From Thermodesulfobium narugense DSM 14796 (GTDB lineage: Bacteria > Thermodesulfobiota > Thermodesulfobiia > Thermodesulfobiales > Thermodesulfobiaceae), in NCBI RefSeq assembly GCF_000212395.1, contig NC_015499.1, forward strand, positions 399,501-463,500: a stretch of 64,000 bases of DNA, in the 5' to 3' direction. The notes beneath the pieces were generated by a model. It was not told the DNA's origin, searched no databases, and saw only the letters and a list, made by a program, of their open reading frames with translations. Shown here one piece after another: positions 32,917 to 41,572 of this stretch. The translations under genes and the position numbers were made by a program. Every line of letters begins with the position of its first letter. Within the stretch, counting starts at the first letter, position 1.

Positions 32917-34206
32917 ATGAGCGCTAAATTAAATATTAAATATACGAATTTTTTGGATTTAAGTTATGTTCCTAAGAAAAATGATGTTCTGGCTGCATTT
33001 TACGTTGAGCCTGCGTCAGGGACGGATATAAAGGAAGCTGCTGGAGCTGTGGCATCTGAATCATCTATAGGCACCTGGACAGATCTTGCTACTATGAAGC
33101 AAAGTATCTGGGACGAACTTCGTGCAAGAGTTTATTCTATAGAGGGCAACATAGTAAGGATTGCATATCCAGATGTGCTCTTTGAAGCGGCAAATCTTCC
33201 TCAGTTTCTAAGTAGCGTTGCAGGAAACGTATTTGGCATGAAAGCGGTAGAGAATTTGAGGCTGTTAGACATCGTCCTTACACAAAAATTTTTAGACGAA
33301 TTAAAAGGTCCAGCTTTTGGAGTAGACGGTGTAAGAGAGGTGCTTGGCGTAAAGGACAGACCATTGGTTGGTACTATTGTTAAGCCAAAATTGGGTCTTG
33401 ACCCGAAAGAGCAGGCAAAGGTAGTATATGAATCTCTTGTTGGGGGATTGGATTTGGTAAAGGATGATGAAAACTTAACACATCAAGATTTCTCTAATTT
33501 TGACGAGAGAGTAAAATACTCACTCGATGCAGTTAGACGTGCAGAAGAGGAAACTGGAGAGAAAAAGGCATATTTGCCAAACGTCACTGCACCTACTGAA
33601 GAGATGTTAAGAAGGACTGCTCTGGTTAAAAAAGAGGGCGGAAAGTATGCGATGGTAGACGTAATAACTACGGGTTTTGCAGGGGTTCAGAGCCTCAGAA
33701 ATGCAAACTCTGGATTGATACTACATGCTCACAGGGCTATGTATGCAAGCTTTGCAAGGAGCAAAAAGCACGGTATTCACATGTTGGTTCTTTCAAAACT
33801 TTTGAGGTTTTCTGGAGTGGATCAGCTTCATATTGGCACTGTGGTAGGGAAGATGGAAGGGGATAGAGACGACGTATTAGTATGCCATGAGGCATTGGGT
33901 TCTAGCGATGAAATGAAGGTAAAAACGTATTTGCCTCATCAAGAATGGGGAAATATGAAGAGCGTCTTTTCTGTGGCATCTGGCGGACTTCATCCAGGGC
34001 ACACAGCGGATCTTTTTAAAATATTTGGAAAAAATGCTGTCTTCCAATATGGGGGAGGAGTTCACGGGCATCCAGAAGGAACCAGAATGGGCGCAAGGGC
34101 TGTAAGAGACTCTGTTGAATGCGCTGTAAAAGGCATATCCTTAAAAGAGGGTGCAAAGAGCAGCAAGGCGCTTGAGTTAGCACTATCAAAATGGGGAGGT
34201 GCTTAA
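32917..34206 (+). CDS. rbcL: Ribulose-1,5-bisphosphate carboxylase, form III
   Basis: In this 429-residue large subunit the catalytic residues appear intact: Lys156 and Lys158 in TIVKPKLG, the carbamylated Lys182 with Asp184 and Glu185 in VKDDEN, His272 in LHAHRAM, His305 in QLHIGT and loop-6 Lys312 in GKMEGD. The phosphate-site blocks SGGLHPGH and GGGVHGHPEG follow. The short length, sequence style and absence of a small-subunit gene point to form III rather than form I or II. Carboxylation of ribulose 1,5-bisphosphate gives two 3-phosphoglycerate. The PRK gene begins one base after its stop, which places this form III enzyme in a Calvin cycle rather than nucleotide salvage. Confidence 0.95.
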   Translation: MSAKLNIKYTNFLDLSYVPKKNDVLAAFYVEPASGTDIKEAAGAVASESSIGTWTDLATMKQSIWDELRARVYSIEGNIVRIAYPDVLFEAANLPQFLSSVAGNVFGMKAVENLRLLDIVLTQKFLDELKGPAFGVDGVREVLGVKDRPLVGTIVKPKLGLDPKEQAKVVYESLVGGLDLVKDDENLTHQDFSNFDERVKYSLDAVRRAEEETGEKKAYLPNVTAPTEEMLRRTALVKKEGGKYAMVDVITTGFAGVQSLRNANSGLILHAHRAMYASFARSKKHGIHMLVLSKLLRFSGVDQLHIGTVVGKMEGDRDDVLVCHEALGSSDEMKVKTYLPHQEWGNMKSVFSVASGGLHPGHTADLFKIFGKNAVFQYGGGVHGHPEGTRMGARAVRDSVECAVKGISLKEGAKSSKALELALSKWGGA

Positions 34207-34207
34207 G

Positions 34208-35104
34208 ATGAGCGTTGATCCTGTGTTTATAGGTATAGCTGGAGATAGCGGTGCTGGAAAGAGCACCTTTGTAAAAGATATAGCTACTCTTTTGGGTAAA
34301 GATAAAGTAAGAACCATTTCCTTTGATGATTATCACTCTCTTGATAGAGTAGAGAGAAAGGCGGTAGGAATTACTCCTCTTCATCCCAGGGCAAATAATC
34401 TTGGGCTTGCAATTGAGCATCTTTTTCTGCTAAAGCAGGGCAAAAAGGTCTTAAAGCCCGTTTACGATCACTCTACAGGAAGCTTTGGGGATCCTGAGTG
34501 GGTAGTTCCTGTACCCTATATAATATGCGAGGGACTGCACCCATTTTTCTTTAGATCTCTTGCAGAACTATATGATATGAAAGTTTATTACGACACAGAA
34601 ATGGATTTGAAATTTAACTGGAAGGTAAAAAGGGATACAGCAGAAAGAGGATATACAATAGAGCAGGTAGCAAAGGAGATAAGGCTAAGACAAAGAGATA
34701 TCAGGAATTTTGTAGAGCCACAATGTGCCCTTGCAGATATAATAATCAAATTAAAGATTTCAAAAAATAGTTCTTCTGCAATTGGGGTGGACTGGAAAGA
34801 GCCAGTTGATGACCCGTGGCTAAAAAAGTATCTGAAATCGTGCAACTTTGATAATTGGAAGTGCTTCAACGAGTGGTATGCCGGCAGAAAGATGAACGTT
34901 TTTGGAATACACAGTGATTTGACACAGGAAGAACTAAAAGAATTAAGTTCCATATTTTCTATCAGCCAGGACGTTCTTTCTAAAGTTAAGGAAAAGGAAG
35001 TAGTACCATATCGAACTATGTTGGTTTTGTTTGCTACTAGAATCAAACAAATTAGGGCATCCAAGGACAAAGAGGAGAAGGTGGTGTTCAAAGATGCCGT
35101 TTAG
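34208..35104 (+). CDS. prk: Phosphoribulokinase
   Basis: This 298-residue P-loop kinase has GIAGDSGAGKST (Lys18), SFDDYHSLDR, HPRANNLGL and CEGLHPFF, all typical of the PRK/uridine-kinase fold and of PRK itself. It phosphorylates ribulose 5-phosphate to ribulose 1,5-bisphosphate using ATP. The start is ATG 34208 after GGGGAGG in the RuBisCO gene end; GTG 34199 overlaps that site and is unlikely. The next gene begins inside its last codons. No pair of regulatory cysteines like that of plant PRK is evident. Confidence 0.94.
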   Translation: MSVDPVFIGIAGDSGAGKSTFVKDIATLLGKDKVRTISFDDYHSLDRVERKAVGITPLHPRANNLGLAIEHLFLLKQGKKVLKPVYDHSTGSFGDPEWVVPVPYIICEGLHPFFFRSLAELYDMKVYYDTEMDLKFNWKVKRDTAERGYTIEQVAKEIRLRQRDIRNFVEPQCALADIIIKLKISKNSSSAIGVDWKEPVDDPWLKKYLKSCNFDNWKCFNEWYAGRKMNVFGIHSDLTQEELKELSSIFSISQDVLSKVKEKEVVPYRTMLVLFATRIKQIRASKDKEEKVVFKDAV

Positions 35105-35975
35105 CAGGATTGTATATAAGCCTGAATATGATGAACTTGAGAAAAAGGCCGTAATTATCAGAAAAAATGTAGTAAAGATGATTGGCAAGGCTGGTTCAGG
35201 TCATCCTGGAGGATCTCTTTCATGCGTTGATATATTAACTGCTTTGTATTTCAGGATTTTGAGAATTAGTCCAAAATATCCAAAAGATCCTGAAAGGGAT
35301 AGATTTGTTCTGTCAAAGGGCCATGCTGCTCCAGCCTTGTATGCTACCCTTGCTGAAACTGGATTTATTCCATACGAATGGTTAGATAACTTAAGGGTAT
35401 TGGGATCTCCTCTTCAGGGGCATCCTGATATGAAAAAAGTCCCAGGAGTAGAGATGTCTACTGGCTCTTTGGGACAAGGATTGAGCGTAGGGGTAGGGAT
35501 GGCTCTTTCTGCAAAGATTTTGGAAAGTGGATATAGGGTTTTTGTGCTCCTTGGAGATGGCGAGTGTCAGGAAGGCCAGGTTTGGGAGGCTGCTATGTCA
35601 GCCTCTCACTTTAAGCTTACGAATATTGTGGCAATTGTAGACAGAAATAGATTACAAATTGATGGCTGCACAGAGGACGTTATGGGAGTTGATCCCCTGG
35701 GGGCAAAGTGGAAGGCTTTTGGGTGGACTGTGATAGAGGTAGATGGTCATGACTTTTTAGAGTTGATACCTGCTCTTGAAGCTATATCATACACCTCAAA
35801 GCCTACCGCTATAATTGCCAATACTGTAAAGGGTAAGGGAGTGTGTTTTATGGAAAATAACCCAGATTGGCACGGGAAAGCTCCGAAGCCAGATCAATTG
35901 GAAGAGGCTTTGAAGGGTTTTGAAGAAGTTGAGTTTATGGAATCTGAGGAAGTAGAGATGGATTCCAAAAACTAA
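35094..35975 (+). CDS. tktA: Transketolase, N-terminal (ThDP-binding) subunit
   Basis: In this 293-residue protein GKAGSGHPGGSLSCVDI, SKGHAAPALYA, GSLGQGLSVGVGMA and the ThDP motif GDGECQEGQVWEAAM with DRNRLQIDG are all present. It covers the first third of a conventional transketolase, with the rest encoded by the following gene, as in archaea and several thermophilic bacteria. The ATG at 35094 overlaps the PRK stop by 11 bases and follows GAGGAGAAGG. With its partner it transfers two-carbon units between sugar phosphates. Confidence 0.95.
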   Translation: MPFSRIVYKPEYDELEKKAVIIRKNVVKMIGKAGSGHPGGSLSCVDILTALYFRILRISPKYPKDPERDRFVLSKGHAAPALYATLAETGFIPYEWLDNLRVLGSPLQGHPDMKKVPGVEMSTGSLGQGLSVGVGMALSAKILESGYRVFVLLGDGECQEGQVWEAAMSASHFKLTNIVAIVDRNRLQIDGCTEDVMGVDPLGAKWKAFGWTVIEVDGHDFLELIPALEAISYTSKPTAIIANTVKGKGVCFMENNPDWHGKAPKPDQLEEALKGFEEVEFMESEEVEMDSKN

Positions 35976-36006
35976 CAAATTAAGAAAATGAAAGGAGATG
36001 TTCTGT

Positions 36007-37059
36007 GTGGCCATTGTATATGATAGGGAGATTGCTACAAGAGAGGCTTACGGTAAAGCTCTGGTAGAGCTTGGCAGGCAAAATAACAACGTGGTAGTCC
36101 TTGACGCTGATTTGGCCAAGTCTACCCAGACTATAAAGTTTGCAAAGGAATTTCCAGATAGATTTTTTGACGTAGGGATTGCAGAGGCAAATATGATAGG
36201 GATAGGGGCTGGATTAGCTGCCTGTGGAATGATAGCTTTTTGTTCTTCCTTTGCAATATTTGCTACACAAAGAGTACTAAATCAAATCTTTCAATCTGTA
36301 GCATATCCTAATCTAAATGTAAAAATTGCTGCAAGCCATGCAGGAATCAGCGTTGGAGAGGATGGAGCTACACATCAGTCAATTGATGATATTTCAATTA
36401 TGAGATCTATTCCAAATATGACAATTATTGTACCTGCTGATGCGCATGAGGCCTATGAAGCTACCTTTGCAGCTGCAAACTTTGAGGGGCCTGTGTATCT
36501 AAGGCTTAGCAGGATGGCAACGCCAGTGGTTACTCCTCCAGGCAAGCCTTTTGAAATTGGAAGAGCTATAGTCCTAAGAGAGGGGAAAGATATCACTATA
36601 GCTGCTTGTGGAATAATGGTTTATGAGGCTCTTGGCGCTGCTGAGAGACTTTCTGGACTTGGCGTAGAAGCTGAGGTAATAAATTTTAATACGATTAAAC
36701 CCTTTGACAGAGAGACCCTTGTGGAATCTTTAATAAAAACAAGAGCAGTTTTGAGCGTTGAGGAACACAGCATTATAGGCGGTTTAGGTAGTGCAGTTGC
36801 AGAATGTGTAGCAGAAGAGTTTCCTGTAGCTATGGCAAGAGTGGGGATAAGAGACCAATTTGGACAATCTGGCAAAAGCTTGGATCTTTTAAAACACTAT
36901 CAGCTTACTTCAGAGGATATAGCAAAAGAAGCTTTGAAACTTTTGGAAACTAAAAGAAAGGCAAACGAGATATATGAGATTTCAGCTTCGACGAAAGGCA
37001 ATTTTGAATCCTTAAGTCCAGGAGCTGAGGGAGGGATGTTAGATGAAAGTAGCAATTAA
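36007..37059 (+). CDS. tktB: Transketolase, C-terminal (pyrimidine-binding) subunit
   Basis: This 350-residue protein has TREAYGKALVELG, DADLAKSTQT, FFDVGIAEANMIGIGAGLA (with the glutamate that activates ThDP), GVSxGEDGATHQ-type block ISVGEDGATHQSIDD and the C-terminal domain EEHSIIGGLGSAVAE. The start is GTG 36007, nine bases after AAAGGAG at 35991-35997; ATG 35998 abuts that site. It forms the heterotetrameric transketolase with the preceding product. The C-terminus has about 40 residues more than needed (ISASTKGNFESLSPGAEGG), overlapping the gap gene by 17 bases. Confidence 0.94.
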   Translation: MAIVYDREIATREAYGKALVELGRQNNNVVVLDADLAKSTQTIKFAKEFPDRFFDVGIAEANMIGIGAGLAACGMIAFCSSFAIFATQRVLNQIFQSVAYPNLNVKIAASHAGISVGEDGATHQSIDDISIMRSIPNMTIIVPADAHEAYEATFAAANFEGPVYLRLSRMATPVVTPPGKPFEIGRAIVLREGKDITIAACGIMVYEALGAAERLSGLGVEAEVINFNTIKPFDRETLVESLIKTRAVLSVEEHSIIGGLGSAVAECVAEEFPVAMARVGIRDQFGQSGKSLDLLKHYQLTSEDIAKEALKLLETKRKANEIYEISASTKGNFESLSPGAEGGMLDESSN

Positions 37060-38044
37060 CGGTTTTGGTAGAATTGGGCGTTTGGTTGCCAGGATCTCAA
37101 GTGATTATGACGATATTGACATTGTTGCAATAAACAGTTCGAGAAATACTGCTATGCTTGCCAACTTGTTAAAACACGATTCTGTATACAGGACATTTGA
37201 TAAAGAAGTAGGTTATGATAGCGATTCGCTTTATATAAATGGCAAAAGAATTCTTGTTTTCGAGGAAAGATCTGATATTTCCAAACTTCCATGGAAGGAT
37301 CTAAATGTTGATATAGTAGTAGAGTCTACTGGGAAGTTTACAAAGAGAGAGGACGCATACAAGCACGTAATAGCGGGTTGCAAAAAGGTTCTCATCAGTG
37401 CACCAAGCAAAGATGCTGATTGCATGGTTGTCTACGGAGTAAATCATAAAGACATTTCGCCTTCATTTGAAGTAATATCTGCTGCTTCTTGTACAACCAA
37501 TTGTCTTGCACCAGTGTGCAAGGTTTTAAACGATGAATTTGGAATTGAAAAGGGAGTTATGACTACAGTTCACGCATACACGTCAGACCAAAGGCTACTT
37601 GACGGCACGCACAAGAAAGATCCAAGGAGGGCTAGAGCTGCAGCTATAAATATGGTTCCTACTTCTACAGGGGCTGCAAGGGCTATTGGAAAGATATTTC
37701 CCGAGCTTGAAGGAAAGCTTGATGGAATATCTCTAAGGGTACCAGTTCCTACGGCTTCTATAGTCGATCTATCCGTAAATCTCAAAAAGAATCCAGATGT
37801 TGAGGATATAAGGCAAGCTTTTAAAAATTATTCAGAGGGGCTAATGAAGGGCATTTTATATTATTCACAAGAGCCTCTGGTTTCAAGTGATATTATAGGC
37901 AGCAAGTATTCGTCTATTGTGGATGGACTTTTGATATCAAAGGTTCAGGATATTTATAAGGTATTTTCATGGTATGACAACGAGTTTGGTTATGCTAATA
38001 GGATTGTAGATTTGATTAAGTTTTTGTCGGGGGGAGGGGACTGA
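37043..38044 (+). CDS. gap: Glyceraldehyde-3-phosphate dehydrogenase, probably able to use NADP
   Basis: This 333-residue phosphorylating GAPDH has INGFGRIGRL, the catalytic Cys150 in SAASCTTNC, His177 in TVHAYT, and NMVPTSTGAA. In NAD-specific enzymes an Asp near residue 32 binds the adenosine ribose and a Leu-Pro pair sits near 187-188. Here these read INSS (Ser32-Ser33) and DGTH, as in GapB and chloroplast-type enzymes that accept NADPH. In the Calvin direction it reduces 1,3-bisphosphoglycerate. The ATG at 37043 lies inside the preceding gene, and the pgk start follows its stop by one base. Confidence 0.95.
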   Translation: MKVAINGFGRIGRLVARISSDYDDIDIVAINSSRNTAMLANLLKHDSVYRTFDKEVGYDSDSLYINGKRILVFEERSDISKLPWKDLNVDIVVESTGKFTKREDAYKHVIAGCKKVLISAPSKDADCMVVYGVNHKDISPSFEVISAASCTTNCLAPVCKVLNDEFGIEKGVMTTVHAYTSDQRLLDGTHKKDPRRARAAAINMVPTSTGAARAIGKIFPELEGKLDGISLRVPVPTASIVDLSVNLKKNPDVEDIRQAFKNYSEGLMKGILYYSQEPLVSSDIIGSKYSSIVDGLLISKVQDIYKVFSWYDNEFGYANRIVDLIKFLSGGGD

Positions 38045-38045
38045 T

Positions 38046-39251
38046 GTGAGATTGTTTGATAGGGCCTCTTTACTTGATTATCCGATATACAAGCTTCAGG
38101 GCAAAAGGGTATTTGTAAGAGCGGATCTAAACGATCCAGCTGACTCAGAGGGAAACCTAACAGGCGACATGAGGCTCAGGGCAGTAGCTCCCACATTGGC
38201 ATATTTGTGTGCTGCGAGGGCTAAGGTAATTTTGGCTTCTCACTTTGGGAGGCCAAAGAACAAAGAAGCAAACTTTTCTTTGAAGGGAGTAAGAAAAAGA
38301 CTCTCCGAAATGCTTAGGTTTGACATAAATTTTATCCCAGAATGTAATGGGAAAGAGTTGGAAGAATTTGTTCTAAACGAATTGAAGGACGGTGAGATTT
38401 TACTCATTGAAAATCTTAGGTTTTGTCCTGGAGAGACAAAAAATGACATGCAATATGCGAGATTTTTAGCTTCTTTAGGAGATGTCTTTGTCCAGGAGGC
38501 ATTTGGGGCATGTCATAGGGAACACGCTTCAATAGCTTCTTTACCCAAACTCTTGCCTTCCTTTGCGGGATTTTTACTTGAAAAGGAGGTTGTTGCCTTG
38601 AGCAAGATCTTAAAAAGCCCAGAAAGACCTTTTCTTCTAATTTTAGGTGGGAAAAAGGTTTCTGATAAGATAAAGCTGATAAACAATATGATAGAGAAAG
38701 TTGACTCTATATGTATAGGTGGCGGCATGGCCTTTGCCTTTTTGAGGGCAAATGGATACGATGTAGGCAAGTCCTTTGTAGAAGAATCAATAGATGACAT
38801 AGCGCGCCAAATACTTTATAAAGCTGGTGAAATGGGGAAGAAGATAATTTTGCCAGTGGACGTCTTGGTAGCAAAAGATATAATAAGTGGCAGTGAGTGT
38901 AAACTTGTTGATGCTCACAGGATTCCTGCAGATTGGTATGGGGTTGATATTGGTCCCAAGACTTTAGAACTTTTCAAAGAGGAGATACTGAAGGCAAAGA
39001 CTATTTTGTGGAACGGACCGATGGGAGTGTTTGAGATTCCTGAATTCTCATGGGGTTCAAGGGCTCTTGCTTTAGCGGTGGCTCTAAGCGATGCAGTGAG
39101 CGTTTGTGGTGGCGGCGACACGTCTGACGTATTGAGGTTAACTAACATGGTAAACTACTTTTCTCATGTTTCTACTGGTGGTGGAGCAGCATTGAAATTT
39201 TTGGAAGGAGAGAATTTGCCTGGAATTGACGCCCTTCCTAAGGTAATGTAA
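38046..39251 (+). CDS. pgk: Phosphoglycerate kinase
   Basis: This 401-residue monomeric kinase has VRADLNDPAD (substrate Asp and Arg/Asn region), SHFGRPKN, LIENLRFCPGETKN, EAFGACHREHAS, the ATP lobe LGGKKVSDKI, and the terminal GGGDTSD and STGGGAALKFL motifs. It converts 3-phosphoglycerate to 1,3-bisphosphoglycerate. The start is GTG 38046, overlapping nothing but only one base after the gap stop. AHRE replaces the more common AHRAHAS by one residue. All active-site blocks look intact. Confidence 0.96.
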   Translation: MRLFDRASLLDYPIYKLQGKRVFVRADLNDPADSEGNLTGDMRLRAVAPTLAYLCAARAKVILASHFGRPKNKEANFSLKGVRKRLSEMLRFDINFIPECNGKELEEFVLNELKDGEILLIENLRFCPGETKNDMQYARFLASLGDVFVQEAFGACHREHASIASLPKLLPSFAGFLLEKEVVALSKILKSPERPFLLILGGKKVSDKIKLINNMIEKVDSICIGGGMAFAFLRANGYDVGKSFVEESIDDIARQILYKAGEMGKKIILPVDVLVAKDIISGSECKLVDAHRIPADWYGVDIGPKTLELFKEEILKAKTILWNGPMGVFEIPEFSWGSRALALAVALSDAVSVCGGGDTSDVLRLTNMVNYFSHVSTGGGAALKFLEGENLPGIDALPKVM

Positions 39252-39294
39252 GGTATTTATCTGTAAAAAATATTTTGGAAAGAGGGTAGATTCT

Positions 39295-40266
39295 ATGAAG
39301 ATAGATAAGGGAATAGATTTGAGCAGGTTTATACTCGAGGAGGAAAAGAGATATCCTAAAGCCTCAGGAACGCTATCAAGAATACTTATTTCAATAGAAA
39401 ATGCAACTAAGATAATTTCTTCTCATATTAGAAAGGCTGGTCTTGTAGACGTTCTTGGCAAGGTAGGCAGAATAAACGTACAGGGAGAGGAAGTTCAAAA
39501 ACTTGATGAACTGGCGAATAACTGGCTGGTTGAACATCTTGCTTCTACCGGCGACTTCTTTGCTGTTGTGTCAGAAGAGATGGAGAAAGCATTTTTTCCA
39601 GATGAGGGCAAAGATGGAAGATATGTAATATGCCTTGATCCTTTGGACGGCTCTTCTAATGTAGACGTGAATATAAGCGTGGGAACGATATTTTCTATCT
39701 ATAAAAGGATATCTGACGATGATGCCTCATTTCTTCAAGAGGGAAAAAAGCAGGTGGCAGCAGGCTATGTAATTTACGGTTCGTCAACAATGCTGGTGTA
39801 CTCAACGGGAAATGGAGTAAACGGTTTTACTCTCGATCCTGGTGTTGGATCATTTATTTTGTCACATCCAAATATAAAGATACCAGAAAAGGGCAAAATT
39901 TATGCTTTCAACGAGTCTAATTACAAAAAGTGGTCTGATAACGTAAAAAAATATGTTGATACTGTAAAGGATAGAGGATATACGTTAAGGTATGTAGCAT
40001 CAATGATAGCTGACGTTCACAGAACCCTTTTGAAAGGTGGAATATTTGCCTATCCAGCTGATAACGTGAATAAAAATGGAAAAATTAGACTTCTTTATGA
40101 GGCAAACCCTTTGGGATTTTTGGTAACTCAGGCTGGAGGAATTGCAACTAACGGTAAAGTAAGTATTCTTGACGTAAAGCCAGAATCCCTTCACCAGAGG
40201 ACACCCATCTTTATGGGTAGCAGAGTGGATATGGAGGAGTTTCTTGCTATAACTAAAGAGGGATAA
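39295..40266 (+). CDS. fbp: Fructose-1,6-bisphosphatase, class I
   Basis: This 323-residue class I FBPase has SEEMEKAF (metal Glu), LDPLDGSSNVDVNISVGTIF (the metal and phosphate motif), YAFNESNYKKW and LRYVASMIADVHRTLLKGGIF. It dephosphorylates fructose 1,6-bisphosphate. It is the only phosphatase in the operon, and there is no separate sedoheptulose-bisphosphatase gene. The start is ATG 39295 after AAAGAGGG. No aldolase gene is beside it, so FBP aldolase must be encoded elsewhere. Confidence 0.95.
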   Translation: MKIDKGIDLSRFILEEEKRYPKASGTLSRILISIENATKIISSHIRKAGLVDVLGKVGRINVQGEEVQKLDELANNWLVEHLASTGDFFAVVSEEMEKAFFPDEGKDGRYVICLDPLDGSSNVDVNISVGTIFSIYKRISDDDASFLQEGKKQVAAGYVIYGSSTMLVYSTGNGVNGFTLDPGVGSFILSHPNIKIPEKGKIYAFNESNYKKWSDNVKKYVDTVKDRGYTLRYVASMIADVHRTLLKGGIFAYPADNVNKNGKIRLLYEANPLGFLVTQAGGIATNGKVSILDVKPESLHQRTPIFMGSRVDMEEFLAITKEG

Positions 40267-40330
40267 AAAAATTAAATCTTAATATTTTTTGATATTATTT
40301 ATATATAAACTTTTATTTAAGGAGATCGAT

Positions 40331-40774
40331 ATGAAGATTTCTATCGCGACTGATCACGGTGCCTTTGAACTAAAAAATAAAATTAAAGATTATTTGGAAT
40401 CTATTGGACATGAAGTTACTGATTTTGGTTGCTTTAGTAACGAAAGCGTAGACTATCCGCCAATTATAGCTAAGGCTGCAAGAGCAGTATCAACGGGAAA
40501 GTGTGAAAGGGGCATAGTGCTTTGTGGTTCTGGAATAGGGGCGTCTATTGTCGCAAACAAGATCAAGGGCATTAGATGCGCTCTGGTTTATGCTCCCGAG
40601 CTAGCTAAACTTTCAAGAGAACATAACAATGCAAATATGATAGCTCTTGGTGGCAGGTTTACTGATTTTGATACTGCAAAGGAGCTTGTGGATATATTCT
40701 TGACTACTGAATTTCAAGGCGGAAGACACCTTAGAAGAGTTGAGCAGATTATGGATTTAGAAAAATTTTTATGA
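40331..40774 (+). CDS. rpiB: Ribose-5-phosphate isomerase B
   Basis: This 147-residue enzyme shows ATDHGAFELKNKI, Cys65 in LCGSGIGASI (general base) and SREHNNANMIALGGR. It interconverts ribose 5-phosphate and ribulose 5-phosphate in the regeneration phase. The start is ATG 40331 with AAGGAGAT eight bases upstream; longer frames from 40289 lack a site. A 65-base gap follows fbp, the largest in the distal operon, and rpe starts 15 bases after its stop. Confidence 0.95.
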   Translation: MKISIATDHGAFELKNKIKDYLESIGHEVTDFGCFSNESVDYPPIIAKAARAVSTGKCERGIVLCGSGIGASIVANKIKGIRCALVYAPELAKLSREHNNANMIALGGRFTDFDTAKELVDIFLTTEFQGGRHLRRVEQIMDLEKFL

Positions 40775-40789
40775 TTTTTGGAGGCGGTT

Positions 40790-41416
40790 ATGTTAATATC
40801 TGGGTCTATTCTATCAGCTGATTTTTTGAATTTTGAAAGGAATATAAGGGAATTAGAGCCATATGCTGATGCCTGGCATGTGGACGTTATGGATGGGCAC
40901 TATGTGCCCAATATATCTTTTGGCCCCCAATTTGCAGCCTATTTGGCTAAATGTTCGAAACTGCCCGTATCTGTTCACCTGATGGTAAAAGAGCCAGAAA
41001 AGTTTGTAAGTCTGGTTCCAAAAACTGTAAGAGAAGTAACCTTTCATCAAGAGGCTACCGTTGCACCTGTAAGATTTTGTGCAATGCTGAGGGAAATGAA
41101 CTTCTTGCCTGGGATTAGTATTGGACCGGGAGTACACGAGAGCTCTATACTTGAAGTATTGCCTTTTGTACATCATGTTTTGTTTATGAGCGTTGAACCA
41201 GGATTCGGTGGACAGTCATTTATTGAACCAGTTTTTGAGAAAATAAAGAGGTTGGTTAAACTTTGTCCTGATAGAAATTTTGAGATTTGGGTTGATGGTG
41301 GAGTGGATATGTTTTGGGGAGAGAAGCTAAAAGAGATTGGCACAGACCTGGTGGTTATGGGCAGCGCATTTTTCAAGGCTAAAGACCCTGGAGAGTTTGG
41401 GAAGCTTAGAGGATAG
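40790..41416 (+). CDS. rpe: Ribulose-phosphate 3-epimerase
   Basis: This 208-residue TIM barrel has SGSILSADFLNFERN, DAWHVDVMDGHYVPNISFG, LPVSVHLMV, FMSVEPGFGGQSF and WVDGGVD, with the metal-binding His and Asp residues in place. It interconverts ribulose 5-phosphate and xylulose 5-phosphate. The start is ATG 40790, five bases after GGAGGCGG; an upstream TTG at 40778 overlaps that site. It is the last gene of the Calvin operon. Confidence 0.94.
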   Translation: MLISGSILSADFLNFERNIRELEPYADAWHVDVMDGHYVPNISFGPQFAAYLAKCSKLPVSVHLMVKEPEKFVSLVPKTVREVTFHQEATVAPVRFCAMLREMNFLPGISIGPGVHESSILEVLPFVHHVLFMSVEPGFGGQSFIEPVFEKIKRLVKLCPDRNFEIWVDGGVDMFWGEKLKEIGTDLVVMGSAFFKAKDPGEFGKLRG

Positions 41417-41448
41417 GTTATATAGATTATGTAGCAATAATGATAGTG

Positions 41449-41572
41449 TATAATGTAGAGATTAGATTTCTACATCAGGAGTATGAACTTGGAAATATTT
41501 TTAATATCGCTCTTTATAGGCTTAATAATTGGTGTAGCGCTATACTTTATTAGAAATAGAAAAAGATCTTAG
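41449..41572 (+). CDS. Possible 29-residue single-helix membrane peptide with promoter hexamer
   Basis: A TATAAT hexamer (41449-41454) precedes ATG 41483, which opens a 29-codon frame: a hydrophobic helix (IFLISLFIGLIIGVALYF) and a basic end (IRNRKRS). The coding part is 41483-41572. The AGGAG at 41477-41481 is only one base from the ATG, so translation may be weak. It would be an N-out or N-in small membrane peptide with no family assigned. Its stop overlaps the end of the convergent gene by four bases. Confidence 0.4.

Noticed and set aside
34588-35091. 167-codon minus-strand frame opposite prk
   Set aside because: Shadow frame over a well-supported gene; the product has no family features.
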